A DNA stretch of 64,000 nt from Mycobacterium innocens (GCF_900566055.1 NZ_UPHQ01000256.1:1-64000), one strand, 5' to 3'; positions 10,996 to 20,238 are shown, counted from the first letter of the stretch. Translations and numbers: made by a program. Notes: generated from the letters alone by a model not told the origin.

Positions 10996-11090
10996 ATGAA
11001 CAGTGCGCTCGCCGTCGTCGCGTTGGTCGTACAGCTGCCGGATCCCGGCCAGGAAGCTGAGGTAGTCGAGTTCCTGGCCGGGGATCCCAT
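10996..11090 (+). pseudogene. N-terminal fragment of an ABM-family monooxygenase
   Basis: A good ribosome site GGAGGATCG precedes an ATG, and the peptide continues as VVALVVQLPDPGQEAEVVEF with LAGDPI. This resembles the first strand and helix of small antibiotic-biosynthesis-type (ABM) monooxygenases. The likeness ends near 11090, where the frame becomes antisense to mpt70 and continues without meaning to 11343. I read this as a gene whose body was removed when the mpt70 cluster came to lie next to it. The family assignment rests on about 30 residues. Confidence 0.5.
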
Positions 11091-11121
11091 CAGCAGTGCT
11101 GGGCGGCTTGCCGCGGCGCGA

Positions 11122-11697
11122 CTACGCCGGTGGCATCAACACGGTGTCGATGAGGTACACCGTCGCGTTGGCGGTGGGTACCCCGCCGCAGACCACGCCG
11201 GCATTGTTGACACGCAGGTTGTTGCCTTGGCCGTTGACCGTCACGTTTGCACCTTGCACGGTCTTGTGGGACCCGACCACCCTGGCCGGGCTCAGCTGAC
11301 CTTGCACCACGTGGTACGTCAGGATGCGGCTCAGCAGGTTTGAATCGGTCTTGAGCTGGTCGATCGTCGATGCCGGCAGCTTGCCGAACGCGGCATCGGT
11401 CGGCGCGAACACGGTGTACTGCCCATTGTTGAGCGTGTCGACCAGGTTCACCTGCGGGTTGAGCTGGCCGGACACCGCCGACGTCAGTGTGGTGAGCATC
11501 GGATTGTTGGAGGCCGCCACCGCCACCGGAACCTGCGACATGCCCTCCACCGATGCCGGGCCGCTGGGGTTGGCGGCCGCGTAATCCGCACATCCCGGCC
11601 CGACCAGATCAGCCGCGGCGGCACTTGGCGAGGTGGCTACCGCCAGACCCACGACGGCCGCTGCCACCAAACCTGTTGCTGCAATTGAACTTTTCAT
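11122..11697 (-). CDS. mpt70: Secreted fasciclin-domain antigen MPT70
   Basis: MPT70 is an abundant secreted protein with a single FAS1 domain, thought to act in cell adhesion. The 191-residue product has a signal peptide ([20 protein letters not shown], cleavage after SAAA near residue 28) and no lipobox, so it is released. The FAS1 hallmarks [14 protein letters not shown] and ILTYHVVQG are present, and two cysteines (GPGCADY, GVVCGG) probably pair. It lies downstream of dipZ with its own SigK-like promoter (11768-11796) and a ribosome site AAGGAG about 12 bases before the ATG. It is strongly similar to MPT83 encoded two genes upstream. Confidence 0.95.
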   Translation of the reverse strand: MKSSIAATGLVAAAVVGLAVATSPSAAAADLVGPGCADYAAANPSGPASVEGMSQVPVAVAASNNPMLTTLTSAVSGQLNPQVNLVDTLNNGQYTVFAPTDAAFGKLPASTIDQLKTDSNLLSRILTYHVVQGQLSPARVVGSHKTVQGANVTVNGQGNNLRVNNAGVVCGGVPTANATVYLIDTVLMPPA

Positions 11698-11767
11698 CGC
11701 TAATCGGCTCCTTCAGTATTGTCGACGACGACGTTGTTGTGCCGTCTCATTCATGCCGGACATTGGT

Positions 11768-11796
11768 GATTCGGAGCCGCACCGGTTTTGGATTGG
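11768..11796 (-). promoter_or_regulatory. SigK-like promoter of mpt70
   Basis: On the minus strand, CCAATCC (11796-11790) and CCGAAT (11774-11769) are separated by 15 bases. The same two boxes with the same spacing occur upstream of dipZ, and a close variant upstream of mpt83. They resemble the CCATCC/CCGAAT type promoter known for the SigK regulon of M. tuberculosis. Confidence 0.7.
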
Positions 11797-11809
11797 CAAT
11801 CACCGAAAA

Positions 11810-13564
11810 TCAGCCATAGGTGAAGGAGTAAACCTGCAGGCCCTTGGTGGGACGCACCTCCAAGGTGCCGCTCTCGACCCGGTCGCCGCCGACGATCTGG
11901 TGCGACGTCGGCGGCCCGCTGATCGGCACCGTGGCGGTCTGGCCGTTCCGGGTCACCGTGAGGGTTCCGGTTCCGCCGACGACGACGTAGACGTTCTTGG
12001 CGTGGTAGTTGAGTTTGATGCTCGACTCGTCGCTTTCGGCCGTCGCGCCCTGGTAGTCCAGGGACCATGGCCCGTGCAGCGCGAAACTGTCAGCGGCCAG
12101 GATTTGCGGATAGTCGAATGCCGCCGAGCCTTCGTCGTACTGACCGCCGCCGCCGTAGTTGACCACCTTGCCGACCCCGAAGTAGGTCTCGGGAGTGGTT
12201 TGTTGCCGCGGGGTGAGGTCGGTCGCGTCCACCGGCGGCGGGAGTTTGACTCCGGGGTTGGCATTGACAAGCAACTGCCTGATCAGGTTCTCGGTGACGT
12301 CGTAGTCGCCTTCGCCGAACTTGATGTGTCGCACGGTGCCGGCGGCGTCGATCAGATACTCCGCGGGCCAGTACCGGTTGCGGTAATTGGTCCAGGTGGA
12401 GTAGTTGTTGTCCAGCGCGACCGGGTATTTGATGTCCTGATCGGCCGCGCCCTTGGCGACGTTGCCGGGCACCTTCTCGAACGCGTACTCCGGTGTGTGG
12501 ACTCCGATGACCTCGAAACCCTGGTCCCGGTAGGCGTTGTACCAGCCGACGACGTGCGGGATGGCCCGTTGGCAATTGATGCAGGAGTAGGCCCAGAAGT
12601 CGACCAGGACCACCTTGCCTCGCAGCGATCGCAGGTCGAGCGGTTGGCCACCGGGCGTGTTCAGCCAGCTGGCGATACCTTTGAAATCTGGTGCTGTGCC
12701 ACAATTTTCGAGTTCCTTGCCGCCGTTGCTGCAATTCGACAGCTGCGCGTTCTGGTCGTTGACGATGCCGCCGAGGTTGAGCTTTTCCCGGAGCTGCCGA
12801 TCACTGCCCAGTCTGTTCTGCAGCGAGCTGGTGTAGTCGGGAATGGCCCGCTGCAACACCGCGGGCAGGTTGAACACCAGCGCCACCGCGAGCAGAATCG
12901 TCACGATGCCTGCGGTAACCCGGATTTCCCGCTGCCGACGCCGAAAAGCGCTCACCCGCTCGGCCACCCGCTGGCCGGCCAACGCGAAGAACAACAACGG
13001 CAGCGCGGCGCCGGCCGCGAAAGCCAGCGTGAGAACGATGGTGCCCACCCCGATTTGCGCCGTCGCCCCGGCAACCACAATTGCGGCAAGCACGGGCCCC
13101 GCGCACGGGACGTAAAGCACACCCAACGCCAGGCCCAGGCCGAACCCGTTGCGGCGGTTGCCGACCTGCTTTTGCGGGATCCGCGAGAACGGCCGTTCCA
13201 GCAGCTGCTCGACCGTGGGAAACATCAGGCCCAGCCCGATCGCGACCAATGCGACCAACGCGACCCAGCGAATCGCGTCCTGCGGTAGGTGGAGCAGCGA
13301 CAGCAATGCCGAGCCGGTTAAAGTGACCACACTGAAGCTGAACACCAAGCCGCCGATCACCCGGTAGGGGCGCAACGTCTCCGAAAGCCCGCGTCGCGGT
13401 TTCGTCGCCACAGCGACGTCGCCGCCAGACGCGTTCCGCGCGGCCAACTCTGGGCCGCCTTGCTGCGCGCCCGCGAAGAATATCACCGGCAGCACCGGGA
13501 GAATGCACGGTGATATGCCGGTGATGAGGCCCCCGACAAAGCCAATCAGCGCAAGTGTCACCAT
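11810..13564 (-). CDS. dipZ: DipZ: CcdA-like membrane protein with thioredoxin domain
   Basis: A 584-residue protein in three parts. Residues 1-250 form a CcdA/DsbD-type membrane domain, with cysteines in [10 protein letters not shown] and [10 protein letters not shown] that carry reducing power across the membrane. The middle, about residues 290-430, is an extracytoplasmic thioredoxin-like domain with the redox motif [10 protein letters not shown]. The C-terminal 150 residues form a beta-rich domain seen in mycobacterial DipZ. It probably keeps secreted proteins, perhaps MPT70 and MPT83 which each have cysteine pairs, in the right redox state. The M. tuberculosis protein is annotated longer at the N-terminus. 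Here the ATG at 13564 sits seven bases from a promoter, which suggests a leaderless message. Confidence 0.92.
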   Translation of the reverse strand: MVTLALIGFVGGLITGISPCILPVLPVIFFAGAQQGGPELAARNASGGDVAVATKPRRGLSETLRPYRVIGGLVFSFSVVTLTGSALLSLLHLPQDAIRWVALVALVAIGLGLMFPTVEQLLERPFSRIPQKQVGNRRNGFGLGLALGVLYVPCAGPVLAAIVVAGATAQIGVGTIVLTLAFAAGAALPLLFFALAGQRVAERVSAFRRRQREIRVTAGIVTILLAVALVFNLPAVLQRAIPDYTSSLQNRLGSDRQLREKLNLGGIVNDQNAQLSNCSNGGKELENCGTAPDFKGIASWLNTPGGQPLDLRSLRGKVVLVDFWAYSCINCQRAIPHVVGWYNAYRDQGFEVIGVHTPEYAFEKVPGNVAKGAADQDIKYPVALDNNYSTWTNYRNRYWPAEYLIDAAGTVRHIKFGEGDYDVTENLIRQLLVNANPGVKLPPPVDATDLTPRQQTTPETYFGVGKVVNYGGGGQYDEGSAAFDYPQILAADSFALHGPWSLDYQGATAESDESSIKLNYHAKNVYVVVGGTGTLTVTRNGQTATVPISGPPTSHQIVGGDRVESGTLEVRPTKGLQVYSFTYG

Positions 13565-13571
13565 GTTTGGT

Positions 13572-13599
13572 ATTCGGCGCAGATCCGCGATTGGATTGG
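13572..13599 (-). promoter_or_regulatory. SigK-like promoter of dipZ (leaderless)
   Basis: On the minus strand, CCAATCC (13599-13593), 15 bases, then CCGAAT (13577-13572). Only seven bases separate the -10 box from the ATG of dipZ, so transcription should begin at or next to the start codon. Confidence 0.7.
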
Positions 13600-13616
13600 T
13601 GCAACGAGGCGCAACA

Positions 13617-13646
13617 AAAACAGCCCGGCCGCGGCCGGGCTGTTTT
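13617..13646 (-). terminator. Terminator after mpt83
   Basis: A perfect inverted repeat of 14 bases per arm (AAAACAGCCCGGCC) surrounds a two-base centre. On the minus strand the second arm runs into five T residues. It lies 18 bases after the mpt83 stop and ends before the dipZ promoter, so it isolates the two transcripts. It is one of the few classical intrinsic terminators in the window. Confidence 0.88.
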
Positions 13647-13664
13647 GGATAGAACTGGCAAAGC

Positions 13665-14330
13665 CTACTGGTTCGGCGGCATCAACACCGTGTCGATCAT
13701 GTACACGGTCGCGTTGGCGGTATGAACGCCGCCGCACACCAGCCCCGCATCGTTGACCTTGAGGTCGTTACCTTGGCCCGTCACGGTCACGTTGGCCCCT
13801 TGCAAGGTCTTGTGGGTGCCGTCGATCTTGCTCGGGCTCGCCTGACCTTGCACCACGTGATAGGTCAGGATGCTGCGCAGCAGCGCTGAATCCGTCTTGA
13901 GCTGATCGATGGTGGCCGCGGGCAGCTTGTCGAAGGCCGCGTTGGTGGGCGCGAACACCGTGTACTGGCCGCTGTTGAGGGTGTCGACCAGGTTCACGTT
14001 CGGGTTCAGCTTGCCCGACAGCGCCGACGTGAGCGTCGTCAACATGGGGTTGTTCGACGCCGCGGTCGCCACCGGATGCTGCGCCATGCCGGCTACCGAA
14101 CCGGGACCGCTGGGATTCTGCTTGGCGTACTCCGAGCAGCCCGTACCGATCAGGTCAGCCGCCGGATCGGCCATCGCCGACGTCGACGCGGGCGCCGCCA
14201 TGCTGGTCGGCGCGCTGCTGCTCGTCGATGGCCCACTGGCCGACTTGTTGCTCGAACAAGCCGCGAAACCCCCGATTGCGATCGCCGCGAGGCTAGTCGC
14301 CGCGACTGTTCTGGCCCAAGCGTTCATCAT
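13665..14330 (-). CDS. mpt83: Cell-surface lipoprotein MPT83 (fasciclin domain)
   Basis: MPT83 is the membrane-anchored partner of MPT70. The 221-residue product has a signal segment ending in IGGFAACSS; the cysteine is the expected lipid attachment site, although the lipobox is weak at the -3 position. A Ser/Pro/Ala-rich linker follows, and then a FAS1 domain with [14 protein letters not shown] and ILTYHVVQG. Two ATG codons are adjacent (14330 and 14327). The second gives 220 residues, as in M. tuberculosis. GAAGGAG lies about 11 bases upstream. A SigK-like promoter is found at 14390-14416. Confidence 0.94.
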   Translation of the reverse strand: MMNAWARTVAATSLAAIAIGGFAACSSNKSASGPSTSSSAPTSMAAPASTSAMADPAADLIGTGCSEYAKQNPSGPGSVAGMAQHPVATAASNNPMLTTLTSALSGKLNPNVNLVDTLNSGQYTVFAPTNAAFDKLPAATIDQLKTDSALLRSILTYHVVQGQASPSKIDGTHKTLQGANVTVTGQGNDLKVNDAGLVCGGVHTANATVYMIDTVLMPPNQ

Positions 14331-14389
14331 GTGCGTTTCGACTCCTTCGTAACCAGACGGCCGGGTGCCGCTCCTGTCGGACATAAGCC

Positions 14390-14416
14390 ATTCGGAGACA
14401 CGGCCGCCCCGGACGG
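14390..14416 (-). promoter_or_regulatory. SigK-like promoter of mpt83
   Basis: On the minus strand, CCGTCC (14416-14411), 15 bases, then CCGAAT (14395-14390). It differs from the other two promoters of this cluster only in the -35 box. The predicted untranslated leader is about 55 bases. Confidence 0.65.
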
Positions 14417-14455
14417 GTGCGATGGGTGCGAGATCCGCGAACCGGCGACGGGTAC

Positions 14456-16597
14456 TTAACGCGGCAGGCCAAGCAGCCGCTCGGCGGCCAGCGTGAGCAG
14501 TATCTGCTCGGTACCGCCGGCGATGGTGAGGCAGCGGGTGTTCAGGAAGTCGTAAACCGCGTGGTTTTCCACCAGGCCGCCACCCTCGGACACGTCCATC
14601 ATGAATTCGGCCAGCGCCTGGCGGTAGCGGACCCCGATGAGTTTGCGCACGCTGGATTGCGCGCCCGGATCCTGACCGCCGACGGCCAACTGGGCGATGC
14701 GCTGATCCAGCAGCGCACCACATTGAGCAATGACGATCAACCTCGCCAGCCGATCCTGCTGGGCGACGTCGGGCTCCGTCTTGGCCAGCACCTCGAGCAG
14801 CTTCTCCATGGGATTGCCCAGCGCGGTACCGGTGGCCATCGCCACCCGCTCGTTGGCCAGCGTGGTGCGCGCCAGCCGCCAGCCGTCGTTGACCGCGCCG
14901 ACCACCATCTCGTCGGGCACGAACACGTTGTCCAGAAAGACTTCGTTGAACAAGGCGTCGCCGGTGATCTCGCGCAGCGGCCGGATCACGATCCCGGGCG
15001 ACGTCATGTCCACCAGGAAGTAGGTGATGCCCTTGTGCTTTGGCGCGTCCGGGTCGGTCCGCGCCAGGCACACCCCCCACCTGGCCAGGTGCGCCTTGGA
15101 CGTCCACACCTTCTGCCCGGTCAGCAGCCAACCACCTTCGGTGCGCATCGCCTTGGTGCGCAGCGACGCCAGGTCGGACCCGGCGCCCGGTTCGGAAAAC
15201 AGCTGGCACCAAAGGAATTCGCCGCGCAGGGTGGCCGGCACGAAGCGCTCGATTTGTTCGGGCGTGCCATGCTCGAGAATGGTCGGCGCCGCCCACCAGC
15301 CGATCACCAGGTCGGGCCGCACCACGCCGGCTGCCGCCATCTCCTGATCGATCAGCAACTGCTCGGCCGCGGATGCGGCGCGCCCATACGGCGGCGGCCA
15401 GTGTGGCGCCAACAGCCCGGCATCGGCCAGGGCAGCCTGCCGCTTCTCCTCCGGCAACGCCGCGACTTCGGCTACCGCGGCGGCGATCTCGGGTCGCAGC
15501 TCCGCCACCCCGGTCAGGTCGATAGTCAGCCGGCGGCGAACGCCGTCCCGGGTGAGCGCGGCAATGCGGCGCAGCCAGCGCTCGGCACCACCGAGGAACC
15601 GGCCGTTGGCGTGGGCCCGGCGCAGGTACAAGTGCGCATCGTGCTCCCAGGTGCAGCCGATGCCGCCGAGCACCTGGATGCAGTCTTTGACGTTGGCTTT
15701 GGCGGCGGCGATACCGAGGCCGGCGGCCACCGCGGCCGCGATGGCGAACTGGCGGTCGTCGGGGTCCCCAGCTTCCCCAGCGGCCCGGGCCGCGTCGGCG
15801 GCGGCCACCTCGGCCTGCTCGGCGCGGCACAGCATCTCCGCACATAGGTGCTTGACAGCCTGGAAGCTGCCGATCGGCTTGCCGAACTGCTCACGAACCT
15901 TGGCGTAGGCCACCGCGGTGTCCAGCGCCCACCGGGTCACTCCCGCGGCCTCGGCGGCCAGCAGGGTGGCGGCCAGGTTCTCGACGCGCTCCCGGGAATC
16001 GGCGATCACGCTGGCCGGCGCCACCGGCGCAGAAGTCAGCACCACTTTCGCCAACGGCCGCGAAAAGTCGGTGGCTCGCAACGGCTCCAGCTGCACGCCG
16101 TCGCCGGCGGTATCGACCAACAGCCACCTGCCCTCGGCCGGCAACAGCAGCACCGCGCCGGCGACGGCGCCCAGTACCCACGCAACCGTGCCCGATACTC
16201 GTCGGGTCTGGGCGTCGAACTGAACATCGCCTTCCAGAGCGAGCCCGGCGACGCGTTCGCCGGCGACCAGCCCCGCCAGCAATTCGGGATCCGGCACCAC
16301 CAGGCCGGCCAGCGCGGTGGTCGCCACCGGCCCCGGCACCAAAGCCTTGGCGGCCTCTTCGACCATGGCGCACAGGTCCTCGATGCTGCCGCCGGCGCCG
16401 CCGCGATCCTCCGGGACGGCAACGCCGAACAGCCCCAATTTGGCCAGGCCCGCGAACACCGGCCGCCAGGCGTCGGGGTCGCCGTGTTCGATGGCGCGGC
16501 TCGCCGCCGTCGCAGCCTCTCCGGAGGCCGAAGTGCGAGCCCAGTCGCGCACCAACTCGCGAGCCGCGAATTGTTCGTCGGTGACGGTCGCTACCAC
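14456..16597 (-). CDS. fadE34: Acyl-CoA dehydrogenase FadE34 (fused two-domain)
   Basis: A 713-residue protein made of two acyl-CoA dehydrogenase-like halves. The first covers residues 1-340 ([36 protein letters not shown], and [23 protein letters not shown]). The second covers about 380-713 ([30 protein letters not shown], and [13 protein letters not shown]). In M. tuberculosis the homologue Rv3573c (ChsE3) acts on steroid side-chain CoA esters. The gene faces away from kstR with a perfect KstR box in the spacer, so it belongs to the cholesterol regulon. Long open frames on the opposite strand here are GC-rich shadows. Confidence 0.95.
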   Translation of the reverse strand: MVATVTDEQFAARELVRDWARTSASGEAATAASRAIEHGDPDAWRPVFAGLAKLGLFGVAVPEDRGGAGGSIEDLCAMVEEAAKALVPGPVATTALAGLVVPDPELLAGLVAGERVAGLALEGDVQFDAQTRRVSGTVAWVLGAVAGAVLLLPAEGRWLLVDTAGDGVQLEPLRATDFSRPLAKVVLTSAPVAPASVIADSRERVENLAATLLAAEAAGVTRWALDTAVAYAKVREQFGKPIGSFQAVKHLCAEMLCRAEQAEVAAADAARAAGEAGDPDDRQFAIAAAVAAGLGIAAAKANVKDCIQVLGGIGCTWEHDAHLYLRRAHANGRFLGGAERWLRRIAALTRDGVRRRLTIDLTGVAELRPEIAAAVAEVAALPEEKRQAALADAGLLAPHWPPPYGRAASAAEQLLIDQEMAAAGVVRPDLVIGWWAAPTILEHGTPEQIERFVPATLRGEFLWCQLFSEPGAGSDLASLRTKAMRTEGGWLLTGQKVWTSKAHLARWGVCLARTDPDAPKHKGITYFLVDMTSPGIVIRPLREITGDALFNEVFLDNVFVPDEMVVGAVNDGWRLARTTLANERVAMATGTALGNPMEKLLEVLAKTEPDVAQQDRLARLIVIAQCGALLDQRIAQLAVGGQDPGAQSSVRKLIGVRYRQALAEFMMDVSEGGGLVENHAVYDFLNTRCLTIAGGTEQILLTLAAERLLGLPR

Positions 16598-16660
16598 CTT
16601 CAGCCCTTCCCGTCGTGAAATTCACCCGGCCGGAAACGTCCGAGGAACATTCAAAGCCAC

Positions 16661-16674
16661 TAGAACGTGTTCTA
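16661..16674. promoter_or_regulatory. KstR operator box between fadE34 and kstR
   Basis: TAGAACGTGTTCTA matches TnnAACnnGTTnnA and has perfect TAGAAC/GTTCTA arms. It lies 64 bases upstream of fadE34 and on the kstR side of the divergent spacer, so it should control both genes, including autorepression of kstR. Confidence 0.85.
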
Positions 16675-16872
16675 ATAGTGAAAATGATCAACCGTCAAGT
16701 CGACAGCTATTAGGCCAGTACACGACGTTGTCTCCGCGACCGGGAGGTGGGAAATTCACGCACAGCATGCGTATCGTTTGGCGACGGACCGCCCGGGAGA
16801 GGAGTTGCGCGTTACATGTCTGCGCCGAACACGAGTCCGGGCCGCGTTTCTGACACTCAACCGCGCGAGGTC

Positions 16873-17478
16873 ATGAACGTGGCGGTATTGGCTGAGTCCG
16901 AGTTGGGTTCGGAGGCACAGCGAGAGCGTCGCAAGCGCATCCTGGATGCCACCATGGCCATCGCGTCGAAGGGCGGATACGAGGCGGTGCAGATGCGCGC
17001 GGTCGCCGATCGGGCCGATGTCGCGGTCGGCACGCTGTACCGGTACTTCCCGTCGAAGGTGCATCTGCTGGTGTCGGCGCTGGGCCGGGAATTCAGCCGC
17101 ATCGACGCCAAGACCGACCGCTCCGCGCTGGCCGGCGGCACTCCATATCAGCGGCTGAGCTTCATGGTCGGCAAGCTCAATCGCGCGATGCAGCGCAATC
17201 CGTTGCTCACCGAGGCGATGACGCGTGCCTACGTCTTCGCCGACGCTTCGGCGGCCAGCGAGGTCGACCACGTGGAGAAGCTCATCGACAGCATGTTCGC
17301 CCGCGCCATGGCCGACGGTGAACCAACCGAGGATCAGTACCACATCGCCCGGGTGATCTCGGATGTGTGGTTGTCGAATCTGCTTGCGTGGCTGACCCGT
17401 CGCGCGTCGGCCACCGACGTCAGCAAGCGGCTGGACCTCGCCGTGCGTCTGTTGCTCGGTGGTCAGGAGAGCGCCTAA
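16873..17478 (+). CDS. kstR: Cholesterol catabolism repressor KstR
   Basis: KstR is the TetR-family repressor of the cholesterol regulon. The helix-turn-helix MRAVADRADVAVGTLYRYFPS lies near residues 38-58, and the whole chain is nearly identical to Rv3574. From the ATG at 16873 it has 201 residues; M. tuberculosis is annotated with 199. An in-frame ATG at 16816 has a better ribosome site (GGAGAGGAG) and would add 19 residues starting MSAPN, so the true start is open. It shares the KstR box at 16661 with fadE34. The gene order kshB, Rv3572-like, fadE34, kstR is as in M. tuberculosis, except for a 6 kb insertion in the middle. Confidence 0.95.
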   Translation: MNVAVLAESELGSEAQRERRKRILDATMAIASKGGYEAVQMRAVADRADVAVGTLYRYFPSKVHLLVSALGREFSRIDAKTDRSALAGGTPYQRLSFMVGKLNRAMQRNPLLTEAMTRAYVFADASAASEVDHVEKLIDSMFARAMADGEPTEDQYHIARVISDVWLSNLLAWLTRRASATDVSKRLDLAVRLLLGGQESA

Positions 17479-17480
17479 GC

Positions 17481-18560
17481 CTAAGTGGGCGGCCCGCAGG
17501 TACGGCCCCGGATCAGCTCGGTGGCGAGCAGTTCGACGACGGGCAGACCGGACCGCGGTGGCTGATGCAGCAGTTCACCGGCCCGTCGGCCCTTCTGCAG
17601 ACTCGGCTGGGACACCGTGGTGAGCCCGCGGCTGATCGCCTCCGGTACTCCGTCGAACCCGGTGACGGTCATCTGACCCGGCACGTAAATGCCGTGTCCG
17701 CGAAGATAATCCATGGCCGAGAGCGCCAATATGTCCGCGGTGCACATCAGTGCGGTGATCCGCGGGTTGGCCGTCAGCGCCACCTTGGCGGCAGCACCGC
17801 CCGACGTCGGCAGGTGCTCGTAGCTTTCCACCACGGTCAGCGAAGCCGGGTCGACCCCGGCGGCCGTCATCGCATCCCAGACGCCGACGATGCGCTCACG
17901 CTGCACGTCGAAAGCCGGCGACTTCAGCCGCTCCGCGTCGACCAGGCCTAGGCGCCGGTCATGGCCCAGCCGCATGGTCAGCAGCCCGATGTCGCGATGC
18001 CCCAACCCGAGGACGTAGTCGGCGACCTTGCGCATCGCAGCGCGATCGTCGATGCCGACCCGGGACACTCCCGGCAGGTCTTTCGGCTGGTCGACCACCA
18101 CAACCGGCAACCGCCGCTGCAGAACCACCTGCAGGTAGGGATCGTCGTCGCACACCGAATACACGACGAAGCCGTCCACCCCGGCGTTGAGCACGGCGGT
18201 CATGCCGTCCTCCAGGCTGCGGCTGGCGCCGACGGCTACCAATAGCAGGCCCTGACCCGGCTCCTCGCACGACTGCGCGACCCCAGCCACGAAATCCCGC
18301 GCCGCCGGGTCGCTGAAGAAGTAGGTCAACGGCTCGGCCATCACCAGGCCGACGGCGCCCGCTTTGCGAGTCCGCAGCGATCGCGCCACCGGATCGGGTC
18401 CGGCGTAACCCATCCGCTTGGCCGTGGCCAGCACCCGCTCCCGCAGTTCGGTGGAAAGCTGGTCCGGCCGGTTGAACGCATTCGAAATGGTGGTGCGCGA
18501 CACCTTGAGCTCAGCAGCCAGTGACGCCAGAGTCGCCCGCCGGCGAGGTGTGGGGCCCAC
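17481..18560 (-). CDS. LacI-family transcriptional regulator (Rv3575c-like)
   Basis: A 359-residue regulator with the N-terminal LacI helix-turn-helix ATLASLAAELKVSRTTISNA and the hinge-helix region ending in VARSLRTRKAG, followed by a periplasmic-binding-protein-like sensor domain. I place the start at the GTG of 18560, which gives the same length as Rv3575c; the frame stays open far upstream but without family likeness. It converges on kstR with two bases between the stops. Its effector and targets are not evident, but LacI proteins usually sense a sugar or small metabolite. Confidence 0.9.
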   Translation of the reverse strand: MGPTPRRRATLASLAAELKVSRTTISNAFNRPDQLSTELRERVLATAKRMGYAGPDPVARSLRTRKAGAVGLVMAEPLTYFFSDPAARDFVAGVAQSCEEPGQGLLLVAVGASRSLEDGMTAVLNAGVDGFVVYSVCDDDPYLQVVLQRRLPVVVVDQPKDLPGVSRVGIDDRAAMRKVADYVLGLGHRDIGLLTMRLGHDRRLGLVDAERLKSPAFDVQRERIVGVWDAMTAAGVDPASLTVVESYEHLPTSGGAAAKVALTANPRITALMCTADILALSAMDYLRGHGIYVPGQMTVTGFDGVPEAISRGLTTVSQPSLQKGRRAGELLHQPPRSGLPVVELLATELIRGRTCGPPT

Positions 18561-18734
18561 GTTCGGTGAGGCTACCGCGGCTCCGTCGGCGCGGCTACGT
18601 GGCCGTTTCGCCGAGGGCTCACGCGGCCTCGACGTCCCGGCCTTTATGCTGGTCGCACCTGGTCCCGTGGCGGTCGGCACGGCGCCGGCGCAGCCGGGTT
18701 CAGGCGTCGCAAGGTTCGCGAGGGAGAGAAGACA

Positions 18735-19514
18735 GTGCGCCAGCAGATGGCCGCGCTGGCCGGTGCGTGCATGTTCTTCGCGGGTTGCGCCAGCATCGTC
18801 GACGGCAACGCCGTGGCGGCCGACACGTCGGGACCGATCCAGACTCCGATATCGGTGAGCGCCCTTGACGAGCTGCTGCTCGAGGTGAGCCAGGTCAACA
18901 CCGAGCTGGATGCGATGTCGATGAAGGTGTGGTACCGGGCCAAGGCGATGTGGGATTGGAGCCAGAACGTCGCCGACAAGAATTGCCTCGCGGTGGACGG
19001 CCCGGCGCAGGACACCGTGTACGCCGGTAGCGGCTGGACCGCGGTGCGCGGCCAGCGGCTCGACGACAGCGCCGACGATTCGAAGAATCGCCAGCACTAC
19101 GCCATTCAGGCGGTCGTCGCTTTCCCCACCGCTCACGACGCCGCCGCGTTCTACACCACGTCGGTGCAGAGCTGCAAAAACTGCTCGCACCGCCGGTTCG
19201 ACGACGTCGCTCCGGGTGAGCCCACCACCGTGTGGACGGTCACCGACGTCGTCACCGAAAACGACACGCTCAGCGCCTCGCAACGGCAGGAAGGCGGCGA
19301 CGGCTGGGCCTGCCAGCGTGCCCTGACCGTCCGCAACAACGTCTCCATCGACGTGGCGACGTGCGCCTACAGTCAAAACGTTCGGCGGCAGTCCACATCG
19401 CCGAGCAGATCGCGGCAAAGGCCGCTCGACACTGACCGGGCCTCGCTCGGTCGCCGGCATCCCGCAATAAGCTGGGCAGGTGGCTTCCATCGACCTCAAT
19501 GCCGACCTTGGTGA
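18735..19514 (+). CDS. lppH: Lipoprotein LppH, PknH-sensor-like domain, frameshifted at its end
   Basis: A secreted lipoprotein with signal peptide and lipobox MFFAGCAS; the lipid cysteine is near residue 15. The body resembles the extracellular sensor domain of the kinase PknH: YAGSGWTAVRGQRL, VVAFPTAHDAAAFY, and paired cysteines in SCKNCSHRR and WACQRAL. The frame as it stands runs to 19514 and into the next gene. The family C-terminus (SAAVHIAEQIAAKAARH) is instead encoded in the +2 frame and ends at 19435. A one-base gain or two-base loss near 19378-19386 explains this. Up to SQN near 19380 the protein is normal. Confidence 0.85.
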   Translation: MRQQMAALAGACMFFAGCASIVDGNAVAADTSGPIQTPISVSALDELLLEVSQVNTELDAMSMKVWYRAKAMWDWSQNVADKNCLAVDGPAQDTVYAGSGWTAVRGQRLDDSADDSKNRQHYAIQAVVAFPTAHDAAAFYTTSVQSCKNCSHRRFDDVAPGEPTTVWTVTDVVTENDTLSASQRQEGGDGWACQRALTVRNNVSIDVATCAYSQNVRRQSTSPSRSRQRPLDTDRASLGRRHPAISWAGGFHRPQCRPW

Positions 19515-20238
19515 AGGATTCGGCGCCTGGCAGCTGGGTGACGACGACGCCATGCTCGAGATCGTCACCAGCGCCAACGTGGCGTGCGGCTTCCACGCCG
19601 GAGACCCGGCCGGACTGCTGCGGGTCTGCCGGTCGGCCGCCGAGCGCGGCGTGCGGATCGGAGCCCAGGTCGGCTACCACGACCTGTCCGGGTTCGGCAG
19701 GCGCTTCATCGACGTCGACCCCGAGGACCTGCTTGCCGAAGTCGTGTATCAGATCGGCGCGCTGCAGGCCATTGCCCAGGCCGGCGGCTCAACGGTGTCC
19801 TACGTCAAACCCCATGGCGCCCTGTACAACACGATCGTCACCCACCGCGAGCAGGCAGCTGCCGTGGCGGCGGCGGTGCGGATGGTCGACCCGGCGCTGC
19901 CGGTGCTGGGCATGACGGGTTCGGCGTTTTTCGAAGAGGCCGGCCGCCTCGGCCTGCGCACGGTGGCCGAGGCGTTCGCCGATCGCGCCTACCGGCCCGA
20001 CGGGCAACTGCTGTCCCGCCGTGAACCCGGTGCGGTGCTGGCCGACCCCACGGCGATCGCCGAGCGCGCGGTCGCCATGGTGGCCACCGGCGCAGTCACC
20101 GCGGTCGACGGCACACCCGTGCCCATCACGGTGGAATCGCTTTGTGTGCACGGAGATTCGCCGGGCGCGGTGCAGATTGCGACCGCGGTGCGAGAGCTGT
20201 TGGCGGCCTCCGGCGCCGAGATCAAGGCGTTCTGCTGA
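19480..20238 (+). CDS. pxpA: 5-oxoprolinase subunit A (LamB/YcsF family)
   Basis: PxpA belongs to the ATP-dependent 5-oxoprolinase PxpABC, which opens the damaged metabolite 5-oxoproline to glutamate. The 252-residue sequence has the family signatures SIDLNADLGEGFG, SANVACGFHAGDP, and SYVKPHGALYN. It starts with GTG. No pxpB or pxpC is in the window, so the partner subunits must be elsewhere or the protein works alone. The stop overlaps the ATG of the next gene by one base (TGATG), so both are translated together. Confidence 0.88.
   Translation: MASIDLNADLGEGFGAWQLGDDDAMLEIVTSANVACGFHAGDPAGLLRVCRSAAERGVRIGAQVGYHDLSGFGRRFIDVDPEDLLAEVVYQIGALQAIAQAGGSTVSYVKPHGALYNTIVTHREQAAAVAAAVRMVDPALPVLGMTGSAFFEEAGRLGLRTVAEAFADRAYRPDGQLLSRREPGAVLADPTAIAERAVAMVATGAVTAVDGTPVPITVESLCVHGDSPGAVQIATAVRELLAASGAEIKAFC

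Noticed and set aside
11633..13288. 551-codon plus-strand open frame across dipZ
   Set aside because: Antisense shadow of dipZ; no motif, and the composition is that of a reversed GC-rich gene.
13665..15845. 726-codon minus-strand frame ending as mpt83
   Set aside because: The first two thirds overlap fadE34 in another frame. Only the part from 14330 resembles a protein, and that part has its own promoter and ribosome site.
14417..15847. 476-codon plus-strand open frame across fadE34
   Set aside because: Antisense to conserved acyl-CoA dehydrogenase motifs; no recognisable protein.
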